Positions 8,166 through 16,691 of a DNA stretch of 64,000 nucleotides are shown one piece after another. Location: NCBI GenBank assembly GCA_964560875.1, contig CAZLMW010000001.1, positions 164,307 to 228,306 of the forward strand. The letters run 5' to 3'. The stretch comes from CAZLMW01 sp964560875 (GTDB lineage Bacteria; Myxococcota_A; UBA9042). The notes beneath the pieces were generated by a model, which saw only the letters and a list, made by a program, of their open reading frames with translations, was not told the DNA's origin and ran no database searches. Each line of letters starts with the position of its first letter. The first letter of the stretch is position 1. Position numbers and translations under genes: made by a program.

Positions 8166-9167
8166 GTGCACGCCCCTTCGTTCATCCATTCCGTCCATTC
8201 TCGCTGGACCATCGCCCTGCTGTCGGCCGCGGTAGTTGTCGGGACGTGTTCGCCCGCGTCCGGTCAACTGTCCAGCGAAGACCGCGCCAAGGCCGAGGCC
8301 AAGGCGATGGACGCCAAGTTCCGTTTCAAGGCCGGCAAGCCCGAAGAGGCCGCGCGTTTGTTCCTCGAGGCGTTCGCGCTCACCCGCAAACCGGCACTCC
8401 TTTATAACGCCGCGCGCGCGTACGAAGAGGCCGGCAAACCCGCGGAGGCCAAGGTCGCATTCGAGCAATACCTCGGCTTGCCCGATGTAACGTCCGCTGG
8501 ACGCGCGGACGCCAAGAAGCACATCGCAGCCCTCGTCGCCAAGCTCGCAGCGACCAAGAAGGCGGAGGAGAAGGCGGCGGCGGACAGAGCAGCAGCGCAC
8601 AAAGCAGCAGCGCACAAAGCGGCGGCGGATAAAGCAGCAGCAGACAAAGCAGCAGCAGACAAAGCAGCAGCAGACAAAGTAGCAGCGGATAGAGCAGCGG
8701 CGGAAAACGCAGCGAGCGCAGCCGGGAACAACGCCGGCCCCAATGGTGGCGGAATCACAAAGCAAGCCGGCCCATCGCCGCGCAACAGGTGGCTGACCTA
8801 CGGGCTGGTCGGCGGCGGCGGGCTCCTGACACTGTTGGCCGTGGCAACGCAAGCCGGGGCGGTCAAGAAGATGCAAGATGCCAACGCGATGGACTTTGGT
8901 GTCGACAACAAGACGGACGATGAGCAGGTCAAGGCCAAGAAGAACGCGTACAACACCGCCACGCAGCAAGCCCAACAGCAACAGAACAGCGCGATGCTCG
9001 GCGGCGTCATCGGCGTCGGGCTCGCCGCATGGGGCGTCTACAGGCTGGTCACTCCCGATCCCGGCGTCGCCGCGACCAAGAAGGCCGGCGCCTGGCACGC
9101 GGAACCCGGGATCATGGCGAACGAAAGCGGTTGGATAGGCGTCGTGCGCGTCGGGGGAGACTTCTGA
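8166..9167 (+). CDS. TPR protein with Ala/Lys-rich repeat and two membrane segments
   Basis: About 333 aa from GTG 8166; no ATG in frame nearby, so the start is uncertain. A signal-like segment (TIALLSAAVVVGTCSPASGQ) is followed by TPR helices (FKAGKPEEAARLFLEAFALT, PALLYNAARAYEEAGKPAEAKVAFEQYL). A long KAAADKAAADK helix (residues about 135-185, TolA-like) leads to two hydrophobic segments (YGLVGGGGLLTLLAVAT, AMLGGVIGVGLAAWGVYRLV) separated by a Gln/Asn-rich loop. Envelope location is likely. Its stop overlaps the start of the next gene by one base (TGATG), so the two are translationally coupled. Confidence 0.7.
   Translation: MHAPSFIHSVHSRWTIALLSAAVVVGTCSPASGQLSSEDRAKAEAKAMDAKFRFKAGKPEEAARLFLEAFALTRKPALLYNAARAYEEAGKPAEAKVAFEQYLGLPDVTSAGRADAKKHIAALVAKLAATKKAEEKAAADRAAAHKAAAHKAAADKAAADKAAADKAAADKVAADRAAAENAASAAGNNAGPNGGGITKQAGPSPRNRWLTYGLVGGGGLLTLLAVATQAGAVKKMQDANAMDFGVDNKTDDEQVKAKKNAYNTATQQAQQQQNSAMLGGVIGVGLAAWGVYRLVTPDPGVAATKKAGAWHAEPGIMANESGWIGVVRVGGDF
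8578..8705 (+). repeat. 15-bp coding repeat, KAAAD type
   Basis: A run of imperfect 15-base units encoding Lys/Asp/Arg with Ala triplets. The central three copies are nearly identical. Expected to form a single long charged helix spanning some distance in the periplasm. Confidence 0.8.
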
Positions 9168-10420
9168 TGAGGTCGACCCAGAGCGCGTTCGGCATCGTGG
9201 CGGCGCTGATGCTACTGACCAGCGGTTGCATCGACGCGGCGCTGACCGATTCGGAGCTGCAAGATCGCATCGACAAGCAGAGCAAGCCGTACCCAACAGC
9301 TGTCATGCTCGCCGATTGCCTCGGCCGTGAGTGCCAGAAGAACAGCAACACGTGCTACGACATCTGCTTCGCCGAAGGGAGCGAGGAAGCCAAGACGCTG
9401 GGCGATCCTCTCTGGTCGTGCTGGAAGGCCAAGTGCCAGAGCTCCGGCGCCGCGGGGGACGAGCTCGAGGACATGACCAAGTGCCTGATGCTCAAGTGCG
9501 CGCCGGAGCTGCGATCGATCATCATCCCAGGCAAGACCGGCGCCACGGACTGCCCGGGCACGCTGACCTGCATGGAGCAGTGCGATCCGTCCAAGACGGG
9601 CCTTTTCACGTGCTACCAGCAGTGCTTTGACGAGGCGACCGATGTGGGCCGCAACGCACTGACACAGTGGGGCGAATGTGCGAGCAAGATCGACGGGGAG
9701 CAAGGCGACGCGTGCCACGCTGAAATCGTCGCGTGTTTCAGCGATATCCAACTCGACTCGGGCAAGTGCGTGACGTTCGCTGCGTGCAGTGAAGCCTGTC
9801 CATCGGGCAAGAACAACGACGCGTGCACGTTGCAGTGCCGCGATAGGCTCGATGACGACGGCAAGAAAAAGTTCGACGACCTGCTGCCGTGTTTCGCGCA
9901 AGGCGTGTCGACCCCGAAGTGCAGCAAGGCTGTCGCATCGTGCATCGAACCCTCCGGCCCGAGGAGCTGCCTGGACACTTACCGGTGCGCCTCGAATTGC
10001 CATGGCGCGATCTCCGCCTTCAGCAAGAAGGACAAGATCGGCTGCCTTTACTCCTGCATGCACAACGGCACACCCGATGCGGCTGAGAACATCACGAAGA
10101 TCGGCAACTGCCAGCCCGGCGGGGACTCGAACAAGTGCATGACAGGGCTCGTCGACTGCTCCGCTCCGAAGGGCGAGGGCTCCTGTCCCGGCATCCAAAC
10201 CTGCAACGACGAATGCAACAAGCAAGGCGGCTCGGACAACGCCAAGGTCGTCTGCCTGCTCGAATGCCTGCACGACGCCAAGCCGGCCGCTGCCAAGGCC
10301 TACACCGACGTCCTTGGATGCTACGCGCCATGCGAGAACAGCTGCGGCAAATCCAAGAACTGCCAGACCAAGTGCGCCAACACGTGTAAGAAAGAGCTTG
10401 CCGCCTGCAGCACCAGCTGA
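9167..10420 (+). CDS. Cys-rich secreted lipoprotein with internal repeats
   Basis: 417 aa. Signal peptide MRSTQSAFGIVAALMLLTSGC is a clear lipobox, so the mature protein is a lipoprotein starting at Cys21. The rest is unusually rich in cysteine in a repeated pattern of roughly 40-55 residues (CLGRECQKNSNTCYDICF ... CWKAKCQ ... CLMLKCAPEL ... CMEQCDPS ... CYQQCFDEA ... CENSCGKSKNCQTKCANTC), suggesting a disulfide-stabilised helical repeat. I know no named family; Cys-rich lipoproteins of this kind are common in myxobacteria. Start ATG overlaps the preceding stop (TGATG), with a purine-rich GGGGGAGA site upstream. Confidence 0.75.
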   Translation: MRSTQSAFGIVAALMLLTSGCIDAALTDSELQDRIDKQSKPYPTAVMLADCLGRECQKNSNTCYDICFAEGSEEAKTLGDPLWSCWKAKCQSSGAAGDELEDMTKCLMLKCAPELRSIIIPGKTGATDCPGTLTCMEQCDPSKTGLFTCYQQCFDEATDVGRNALTQWGECASKIDGEQGDACHAEIVACFSDIQLDSGKCVTFAACSEACPSGKNNDACTLQCRDRLDDDGKKKFDDLLPCFAQGVSTPKCSKAVASCIEPSGPRSCLDTYRCASNCHGAISAFSKKDKIGCLYSCMHNGTPDAAENITKIGNCQPGGDSNKCMTGLVDCSAPKGEGSCPGIQTCNDECNKQGGSDNAKVVCLLECLHDAKPAAAKAYTDVLGCYAPCENSCGKSKNCQTKCANTCKKELAACSTS

Positions 10421-10423
10421 AGT

Positions 10424-10930
10424 TCAGGGGGATGCGTTGACGCCGTGATCTGCGCGGTCCCACGCATGCACGTCCACGTCGGTCACCGGGGCGATGAAGC
10501 GCCTCTCCAACGCCTGCATCCGCGCCTCATCCTCGTCGTTTTCGTGGTCATATCCGAGCACGTGAAGCACGCCGTGGGTCACCAGGAAGAGCGTCTCGTC
10601 GTGCATGGAGTAGCCGGTTTCCCCTGACTGCGCAGCCATGATCTTCGCCTGGCGCTTGGCTGTATCGAGCGAGACGATGACGTCGCCGAGATGCTGCATC
10701 GGGTTGGGGTCGTCCGGATCATCGCCGGTCGCGAAGCTGAGCACGTCGGTGATCGCGTCGATTCCGCGGTAGTCGCGGTTGAGCGTCCGGACTTCGGCGT
10801 CGTCGCACAAGCTGATGTCGACGCTTGCTGCCGAGCGGTTCATGCCCTGGAGAATGGTGCGTACGTGGCGGCCGATCGCCCGCTTGTCGACCCGAAGACG
10901 GCCGTGCCGATTGTCGACGAACACCGCCAT
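10424..10930 (-). CDS. ybeY: Endoribonuclease YbeY
   Basis: 168 aa, normal length. YbeY is a metal-dependent single-strand endoribonuclease needed for 16S rRNA 3' maturation and ribosome quality control. The zinc motif THGVLHVLGYDHENDED places the three ligands at His119, His123 and His129, and the NRDYRGIDAITDVLSF motif is typical. It is the last gene of the phoH-pgpH-ybeY operon, 6 bases after pgpH, an arrangement conserved across many bacteria. Confidence 0.95.
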   Translation of the reverse strand: MAVFVDNRHGRLRVDKRAIGRHVRTILQGMNRSAASVDISLCDDAEVRTLNRDYRGIDAITDVLSFATGDDPDDPNPMQHLGDVIVSLDTAKRQAKIMAAQSGETGYSMHDETLFLVTHGVLHVLGYDHENDEDEARMQALERRFIAPVTDVDVHAWDRADHGVNASP

Positions 10931-10936
10931 GGGAGC

Positions 10937-13666
10937 CTAGGAACCAGCGCTTTCGCGACGGGAGCTGACGACCGCGGTTGGCGACGACGGAGTGGGAGGC
11001 GGTTCATCGTCGAGCACCTCGGGATCGACTTCTTGCGTGGATGACGGCGATGGATCGGTGGCCGGAGACACGCTGGCGATACGCACAGTCGAATGGATCG
11101 GCTCTTCTTCCTGGTCGGTGCTGTCGACCTTGCGTCCGCGCATCGAGCGCGCCGAAGCCAGCATCGCGGCGCGATTGGTCCGCTTGGGCGGCGGCAGGTA
11201 CACCGGACGCGTGTGGTGCATGCCGATGAGGACGTGGGTCAATGCCTTTTCGACCTGGGCGAGCTCGCGCAGGGTCATATCGCACTCGTCAAACTGGCCG
11301 TCTTCGCGCTTGCGAGCGATCAGACGTTGCACGAGTCCCCCGATGCGTGTCGGGTTGGGATCGGGGAGGGCCTTGGCGGCAGCTTCGACCGTGTCGGCGA
11401 TCATCAGGACCGCCGTTTCCTTGGTCTGTGGCCGCGGGCCCGGGTAACGAAAATCGGACTCCTCGACATCCTCGCCGGCAGCCTGTGCTTCCCGTCGCGC
11501 GAGGTTGTAAAAGTGCTCGATGCGGCTGGTCCCGTGGTGTTCGGGCACACAATCGACGATCTCCTGCGGCAAGCCGAACCCTTCGAGGATCTTGATGCCG
11601 TCCTTGACGTGCCCCTTGATGATCAGCGCCGAAAGATGCGGCTTGAGGCGGTCGTGGGGGTTATCGCCGGACTGGTTTTCCGCGAAATAGCGGGGCGCGT
11701 TGGTCTTGCCGAGGTCGTGATAGTAGGCGCCGACCCGGGCAAGCAGGCCGTTGGCGCCGATGGCATCGCACGCCGCTTCCGCGAGGTTGCCGACCATCAC
11801 GCTGTGGGTAAACGTGCCTGGTGCTTCGGTCGACAGCTGCCGCAAAGCGGGGTGGTTCATGCTGGTCAACTCGAGCAGCTTGATGTCGGTCAATCGGTTG
11901 AAAACGCTCTCGAAAATCGGTGTCAGGGCGGCGACCAATAAGTAGCCGAGCATGCCGGAACTGGCGCCCATGGCGACGAGCAGCGCGTTATGCACGTCAA
12001 AGACGTCGCTGCCCAACGGACCGGTGAACAAGCCGATCGCGAGCGCCGTTATCGCCCCGATGCCCGACACGAACAACGCGCTGAGCACAAGGTCGGCCCG
12101 CTGCCTGAATCGCCTCGTCGAAAACACGCCGGCCAAGCCGAGGAGCAGAGATTCGATGGCGATGAATCCCACGAGGTCGCCGTCGCTGCGAAGCAACGCC
12201 GTGTTTTCCGCCATCAGCGTTGCAACCCCGGTGCACACAAGCGCGAACGGAGCGGCGGTATGAGGCTTGAGGAAGAGCGTGGCGAGGGTCGGGCCAAGTG
12301 CAAATGGCAGCATCACCGCCCACATCGTCGCCGAAAAGCTCCCGCCGGGCTCCACGACGAGGCTGCCGAGTTCGACGAGTACCCGCAGCGTCGCCGCATG
12401 AACGAGCAAGATGCCTGCGAGTAGACGTGCGTCCCGTGGGCGGCGACGCAATCCACCCAGGTAGCGCCCGGCGAAGGCGCCAAAGAGGACCAACATCGCG
12501 CCGAGCAGCAGGCCGGTTGCCGCGAAAGAGCGCACAATATCGTTGGTATCCATGCCCGAGAGCATGCGGCGAATGCGGCGCTGCACCTCGGGCGTGACGA
12601 CATCACCGCGTTTGATGAGGCTCTGCCCGATCTTGTAGTGGACCAGCCGGGTCTTCGCGACGAGGTCAACCGCCCGTTTTTCGGCGGCGTGGGTGGCGGC
12701 GAGATCGCGTTCGAACGTCGGCACGACCATCATCCGCGCCAGCTGTCGTGCGGTGTCGTGCAAAACCGCATCGTCGAAACGTGAAGGCCGTTTGCGTCGC
12801 ACGAACTCGTCGACGTAGCGATCGGCAAGCCGGCCAGCCGCCTCGAGATCGACGATCAGCTTCTCAGCGGTCTTGCGCGAAAACCGCTTGCGTGACGCCA
12901 CGTCGAAAACGCCGCGGCCGAGATCGTCCTCAAAGCGCTCGCGCGAACGCACGATGCGCTGGGTCAGCAACACCTGCACGACGTCGGACAGGAGCAGTTC
13001 GATCTCCTCGGAGAAGCCCTGTTCGCGCAGCACCCGGAATGCATCGGCGGACAGTTTGCCGGACTGATGCGCGAGGCGTTCTTCGAATTCGGGCCGCAAG
13101 CCGCCGATATCGTCATCGAATTTGCCGTCAAGCGCCTTGATGAGCTCCTGCGGGGTAGGCGTCTTGGGTTTGTCGGGTTGCGCGCGGGCAAGCTTCTTGC
13201 GCCGCGCCCGTCTGGTGGCCTTCTTCGGCCGCTTGGATTCGCGATCAAGCTCGGCCGCCTCGCGCTGGAGGCGTTCGCGCTCGGCCAGGTACAGCCGATA
13301 GCGGGGACGAACAAGGCGAAATGCTGCGCGAATACCGTCGATTCGGTCGCTGACCGATGTGGAGCGGAAGACGTAATGCACCGGCACGGCGGCGGCGGCA
13401 CGCGATTGTCTGGCCGCGAGGTCTTTGACCGGCTCGTTGTCGTCGAAGTTGCGCAGGGCGACCATGTCGCGTTCGGCGGGGCCAAGCGGCGGCGGGGCTC
13501 GTTCGACGTCGGTAGGTCCCACGACCACACATAAAAGCGCCCAGCCGAGCACGGCCAGGAAGGTGTCGATGGCGATGCGACGACGATGGGCCCGCCGTTC
13601 GCGAGCCTGGCTGGCTTCACGCGGCACACCCGACGGCGCCTTTCGCTGTTGCTTGGCGGCAGACAT
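10937..13666 (-). CDS. pgpH: PgpH-type 7TM HD-domain phosphodiesterase (c-di-AMP hydrolase family)
   Basis: 909 aa. An N-terminal membrane helix (RIAIDTFLAVLGWALLCVVV) leads to a large extracytoplasmic 7TMR-HDED-type domain (residues about 65-370). A block of about seven membrane helices comes next (about 380-590), then a cytosolic HD domain (about 620-800) with FTHSVMVGNLAEAACD, VGAYYHDLGKTNAPRYF and CVPEHHGTSRIEHFY. Family members hydrolyse cyclic di-AMP to pApA. Between the extracellular domain and the first helix there is an unusually Lys/Arg-rich stretch (SKRPKKATRRARRKKLARAQ, around residue 145-165), and the C-terminal 100 residues are a disordered Ser/Pro/acidic tail. Middle gene of phoH-pgpH-ybeY. 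A matching cyclase (cdaA) is 7 kb away. Confidence 0.9.
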   Translation of the reverse strand: MSAAKQQRKAPSGVPREASQARERRAHRRRIAIDTFLAVLGWALLCVVVGPTDVERAPPPLGPAERDMVALRNFDDNEPVKDLAARQSRAAAAVPVHYVFRSTSVSDRIDGIRAAFRLVRPRYRLYLAERERLQREAAELDRESKRPKKATRRARRKKLARAQPDKPKTPTPQELIKALDGKFDDDIGGLRPEFEERLAHQSGKLSADAFRVLREQGFSEEIELLLSDVVQVLLTQRIVRSRERFEDDLGRGVFDVASRKRFSRKTAEKLIVDLEAAGRLADRYVDEFVRRKRPSRFDDAVLHDTARQLARMMVVPTFERDLAATHAAEKRAVDLVAKTRLVHYKIGQSLIKRGDVVTPEVQRRIRRMLSGMDTNDIVRSFAATGLLLGAMLVLFGAFAGRYLGGLRRRPRDARLLAGILLVHAATLRVLVELGSLVVEPGGSFSATMWAVMLPFALGPTLATLFLKPHTAAPFALVCTGVATLMAENTALLRSDGDLVGFIAIESLLLGLAGVFSTRRFRQRADLVLSALFVSGIGAITALAIGLFTGPLGSDVFDVHNALLVAMGASSGMLGYLLVAALTPIFESVFNRLTDIKLLELTSMNHPALRQLSTEAPGTFTHSVMVGNLAEAACDAIGANGLLARVGAYYHDLGKTNAPRYFAENQSGDNPHDRLKPHLSALIIKGHVKDGIKILEGFGLPQEIVDCVPEHHGTSRIEHFYNLARREAQAAGEDVEESDFRYPGPRPQTKETAVLMIADTVEAAAKALPDPNPTRIGGLVQRLIARKREDGQFDECDMTLRELAQVEKALTHVLIGMHHTRPVYLPPPKRTNRAAMLASARSMRGRKVDSTDQEEEPIHSTVRIASVSPATDPSPSSTQEVDPEVLDDEPPPTPSSPTAVVSSRRESAGS

Positions 13667-13672
13667 CGGCGA

Positions 13673-14650
13673 TCAGCTCTTCTGCCGGGATTCTGCGTCA
13701 CGGGCATACGCATCGGCGATCCGGGCGACGAGAGGATGGCGAACCACGTCGGAGTTGGCGAAGCGGATCACGGCCACGTCTTCGATCGGCTCGAGCAGTC
13801 GGATCGCATGGGCGAGGCCGGATCTATGCCCGTGCGGCAGGTCTGACTGGGACAGATCGCCGGTGATAATGCACTTGGAGTCGGGACCAAGACGGGTGAG
13901 CAGCATCACCATCTGCTGGCGTGTGCAGTTTTGGGCCTCGTCGAGAATCACGTAGCTGCTCGCCAACGTCCGTCCGCGCATGAACGCGAGCGGAGCCACT
14001 TCGACCTGTTCACGCTCCACATAGCGTTCGACGCGCTCGCGGTCGGTCAGCTCGATCAATGCGTCAAACAACGGGCGCAGGTAGGGATTGACCTTGGCGG
14101 CCAGGTCACCGGGCAGAAACCCGAGGCGCTCGCCGGCTTCCACGGCCGGTCGCGTAAGCACGATACGGCGCACGTCGTGACGCTGCAGCGCGGCGAGGGC
14201 ACACGCAACGGCCAGGAAAGTCTTGCCGGTGCCCGCGGGTCCGACTCCGAACACGACGTCGTTCTTTGCGATAGCGCGAATATAGGCCCGCTGTCCCCGC
14301 GTTCGCGCCATCGATTCCTGCGACGGACCGGCGACGCGCTGGGTTCGCGATGACTTGTTCTGGCTGAAACTGATGCCCGAGCGCTGGTCGACCATGCGCC
14401 GCAACAGGTTGCTGTCGACCGTCAGGCCATCGCGCACCTGTTCTGCCAGCTGATCGAGGACGTCCCGCGCCACCTCGACGTCGACGTCATCGCCGCTCAA
14501 ATGCAACGTGTTGCCGCGCGCCACGACCGAGATCCCGAGGCGGGATTCGAGCCAGCGCAGGTTCTGGTCTCGTTCGCCACACAACTCGCGGAGGCTGTCG
14601 AAGTCATCGAAGCCCACGGTCATTCGCCGGGTATCAGCCTGCAATCGCAT
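13673..14650 (-). CDS. phoH: PhoH-like ATPase / RNA-associated P-loop protein
   Basis: 325 aa, standard for the family. An N-terminal KH-like part (residues about 20-85) precedes a P-loop domain with Walker A GPAGTGKT (137-144) and Walker B SYVILDEAQNC, plus TRLGPDSKCIITGDLSQSDL. First gene of an operon with pgpH (6-base gap) and ybeY, the classical conserved trio linked to RNA metabolism. ATG at 14650 has AAGGGG directly before it; ATG 14623 is a possible alternative start. Confidence 0.92.
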   Translation of the reverse strand: MRLQADTRRMTVGFDDFDSLRELCGERDQNLRWLESRLGISVVARGNTLHLSGDDVDVEVARDVLDQLAEQVRDGLTVDSNLLRRMVDQRSGISFSQNKSSRTQRVAGPSQESMARTRGQRAYIRAIAKNDVVFGVGPAGTGKTFLAVACALAALQRHDVRRIVLTRPAVEAGERLGFLPGDLAAKVNPYLRPLFDALIELTDRERVERYVEREQVEVAPLAFMRGRTLASSYVILDEAQNCTRQQMVMLLTRLGPDSKCIITGDLSQSDLPHGHRSGLAHAIRLLEPIEDVAVIRFANSDVVRHPLVARIADAYARDAESRQKS

Positions 14651-14755
14651 CCCCTTGATGGGCGTCGCTCTGGTGTCACCGGGCGCGCAAAACGAGGCGG
14701 AATCGTACCACTTGGCCGATCGATCGAAAACGTTGGCCGACGTGGACAGCTGCGC

Positions 14756-15499
14756 TCAGGCCCGGAGATCTGCGATGAGCGATGCGCCGATGGGCAGGCG
14801 GCCGCGGCGAAGCATGTGCCGTTCGGACGCGAAAAGCGCGGCGAGCGCTTCGTTGATGGGAGCCGGCGGAATCGACACGTCGCTGCTCGGGGCAGGCCCC
14901 GGCCCGACAACCCGGCGCATGATGTTGCCGACCATACGTACGGCCGCGATCGGCGGCAGCAAAGTCGCGTTGTAGAAACTCAGCCGTTCGATTTGAAAGC
15001 CCGCGCGACGCAGGCGCGCATCGAATTCGTTGCGCTCGTACCGACGGTGATGATGCAGCGCCTCGTCGTGTTCGCTCCACAGCCATTGCAACGCCGGGAC
15101 GGTGGCGATCAGGCGGCCGCCGGGGCGCACGATGCGGCGAACCTCTGCCATCGCGGCGATGTCGTCTTCGATGTGTTCAAAAACGTCGAGGGAGACGGCG
15201 AGGTCAAAAGTGTCGTCTGCAAACGGCAGCATGGGCAGCCGGCCTTGCGCGACACGGAGGCAACGGCCGGCGCAAAAGCGAGCGCCAGCTTCGTGGTACT
15301 CGACTCCCCACGCATCGGCCCGCTCGCCAAGGCCCGCGAGAACCCCGCCGGTGCCAGCGCCTACGTCGACAGCGCGGCGACAAGCACCCATCTCGGCGAT
15401 CGCCCGGTCGACCCAATCGAAAATGACTGCGCGAGAGCCACGGAACCAGAAGTGCCGCTCCTCAGCCTCGCGCATCACCTGGTATTCGCCGTACTCCAT
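14756..15499 (-). CDS. Class I SAM-dependent methyltransferase
   Basis: 247 aa. Motif I VDVGAGTGGV (residues about 44-53), then DTFDLAVSLDVFEHIEDD and a post-motif LRRIVRPGGRLIATVPAL-like segment are typical of methyltransferase type 11 proteins. The C-terminus (FYNATLLPPIAAVRMVGNIMRRV) has a hydrophobic helix seen in family members that act on lipid or polysaccharide substrates. Substrate unknown. Divergent from ssb; in the 243-base gap between them I see only low-information sequence. Confidence 0.85.
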   Translation of the reverse strand: MEYGEYQVMREAEERHFWFRGSRAVIFDWVDRAIAEMGACRRAVDVGAGTGGVLAGLGERADAWGVEYHEAGARFCAGRCLRVAQGRLPMLPFADDTFDLAVSLDVFEHIEDDIAAMAEVRRIVRPGGRLIATVPALQWLWSEHDEALHHHRRYERNEFDARLRRAGFQIERLSFYNATLLPPIAAVRMVGNIMRRVVGPGPAPSSDVSIPPAPINEALAALFASERHMLRRGRLPIGASLIADLRA

Positions 15500-15742
15500 C
15501 GCGCGCGCAGCCTACACATTTGCACGGGACAGACCAGTGGAGAGTGGGACATATGCACGACGATAGGGGGCCGACACGGTGAGACAGGATGTGTCCTGGC
15601 GGGGTGTCCTTCGCCTTGCGTGCGTACCGACCGAGGCATAGTCTGCCGACGCACAACACGCAGCACGTGGGGCAGTGTCGAGCGAACGTTCATCGGGGAC
15701 GTCGCCGCCTCCCCGCGACGCGCCCACCAGCGAGGCAGCACG

Positions 15743-16255
15743 ATGGCAGTAGGCGTCAACAAGGTAATTCTGGTCGGCAATGTCGGGACCAAACCCGAAC
15801 TCCGCTACACCTCCAACAATAACGCGGTCAGCGAGCTTCGTATCGCGACGACGATGCGCACCAAAGACCGCGAAGGGAACTGGGGCGAAAAGACGGAATG
15901 GCATTCGGTCGTCGTGTGGGGACGCACCGCGGAGAACTGCGCAAACTACCTCGACAAGGGCCGACAGGTGTACATCGAGGGGCGACTGCAGACCCGCGAC
16001 TGGGTCGATCAGAACGGCCAGAAGCGCTACAAGACAGAAGTCGTGGCGCAGACGGTTCAATTCCTCGGCGGCCGTGGTGACTCGGCTGGCGGATGGAGCA
16101 GCGGCGGCGGTGGCAGCGGTGGCAGCACCGGCGGTGGCGGTGGCAGTGGCGGAGGCGGCCGGCCGAATTCCGGGCCGCGCGGCTTCGACGCTGGCGGCGG
16201 AAGCGCGCCTGCCGACACAGGATTCGACGATATCGAAGGCGACATCCCGTTCTAG
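15743..16255 (+). CDS. ssb: Single-stranded DNA-binding protein (main copy)
   Basis: 170 aa. An OB fold at residues about 1-112 (VNKVILVGNVGTKPELRYT, TEWHSVVVWGRTAENCANYL, VYIEGRLQTRDW) is followed by a glycine/serine-rich linker and the acidic tip DDIEGDIPF that recruits partner proteins. ATG 15743 is preferred since it opens directly on the conserved N-terminus. First gene of a co-oriented run to lysC. A second, shorter SSB lies at 53.9-54.3 kb. Confidence 0.95.
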   Translation: MAVGVNKVILVGNVGTKPELRYTSNNNAVSELRIATTMRTKDREGNWGEKTEWHSVVVWGRTAENCANYLDKGRQVYIEGRLQTRDWVDQNGQKRYKTEVVAQTVQFLGGRGDSAGGWSSGGGGSGGSTGGGGGSGGGGRPNSGPRGFDAGGGSAPADTGFDDIEGDIPF

Positions 16256-16304
16256 CGGTAGTGCACGCCACACCAAGCACCAACGTATCGCCCGGAGACA
16301 GAAC

Positions 16305-16646
16305 ATGGCTGAAAGCCGCCTTGGCGCGTTCGTGCTGCAACACCGGTATCGCATTCGTGCGGGCGAATTTGACCAATACATCGAGCTGATCGCGCAGGTA
16401 CGCGACTGGTATGTCGGGTGGGGGCTCGGCCAATTCGAGGTGTGGCGCGACGCTGACGATCCGTGCCGCATCACCGAGGTCCAGGGTTACGACAGCTGGT
16501 CGCACTACATGCGCCTGAACAAGCGCGCGCTACCCCCCAAGATCAAAGAGATCTACCACGATCTCGAGCAGATCCTCGAAGACGGCTTCGGCGGCGTGGA
16601 GACCAGCACCTGGGACCCGGCTGAGCTGCCCGAGTTCGAAGGCTAG
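16305..16646 (+). CDS. Conserved-looking small protein, possible dimeric alpha-beta barrel
   Basis: 113 aa, start supported by GGAG about 9 bases upstream. The pattern FVLQHRYRIRAGEFDQYIELI, then FEVWRDADDPCRITEVQGYDSW and a C-terminal helix with acidic end resembles NIPSNAP or antibiotic-biosynthesis-monooxygenase-like dimeric barrels, but I cannot name it. No signal peptide. Sits between ssb and tilS on the same strand (49- and 45-base gaps). Confidence 0.7.
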   Translation: MAESRLGAFVLQHRYRIRAGEFDQYIELIAQVRDWYVGWGLGQFEVWRDADDPCRITEVQGYDSWSHYMRLNKRALPPKIKEIYHDLEQILEDGFGGVETSTWDPAELPEFEG

Positions 16647-16651
16647 CTGCG

Positions 16652-16673
16652 GCCAGGTTCGGTTCGACCTGGC
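16652..16673 (+). terminator. Perfect 7-bp hairpin between genes, possible attenuator or terminator
   Basis: GCCAGGT-TCGGTTCG-ACCTGGC starts 6 bases after the stop of the 113-aa gene. There is no T tract, so a simple intrinsic terminator is unlikely; it may protect the mRNA or slow read-through. Confidence 0.35.
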
Positions 16674-16691
16674 GCACCGGTCAAAAGAGCG

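Noticed and set aside
16652..16673. Rho-independent terminator in the strict sense
   Set aside because: Strong stem but no T tract; listed only as a possible attenuator.
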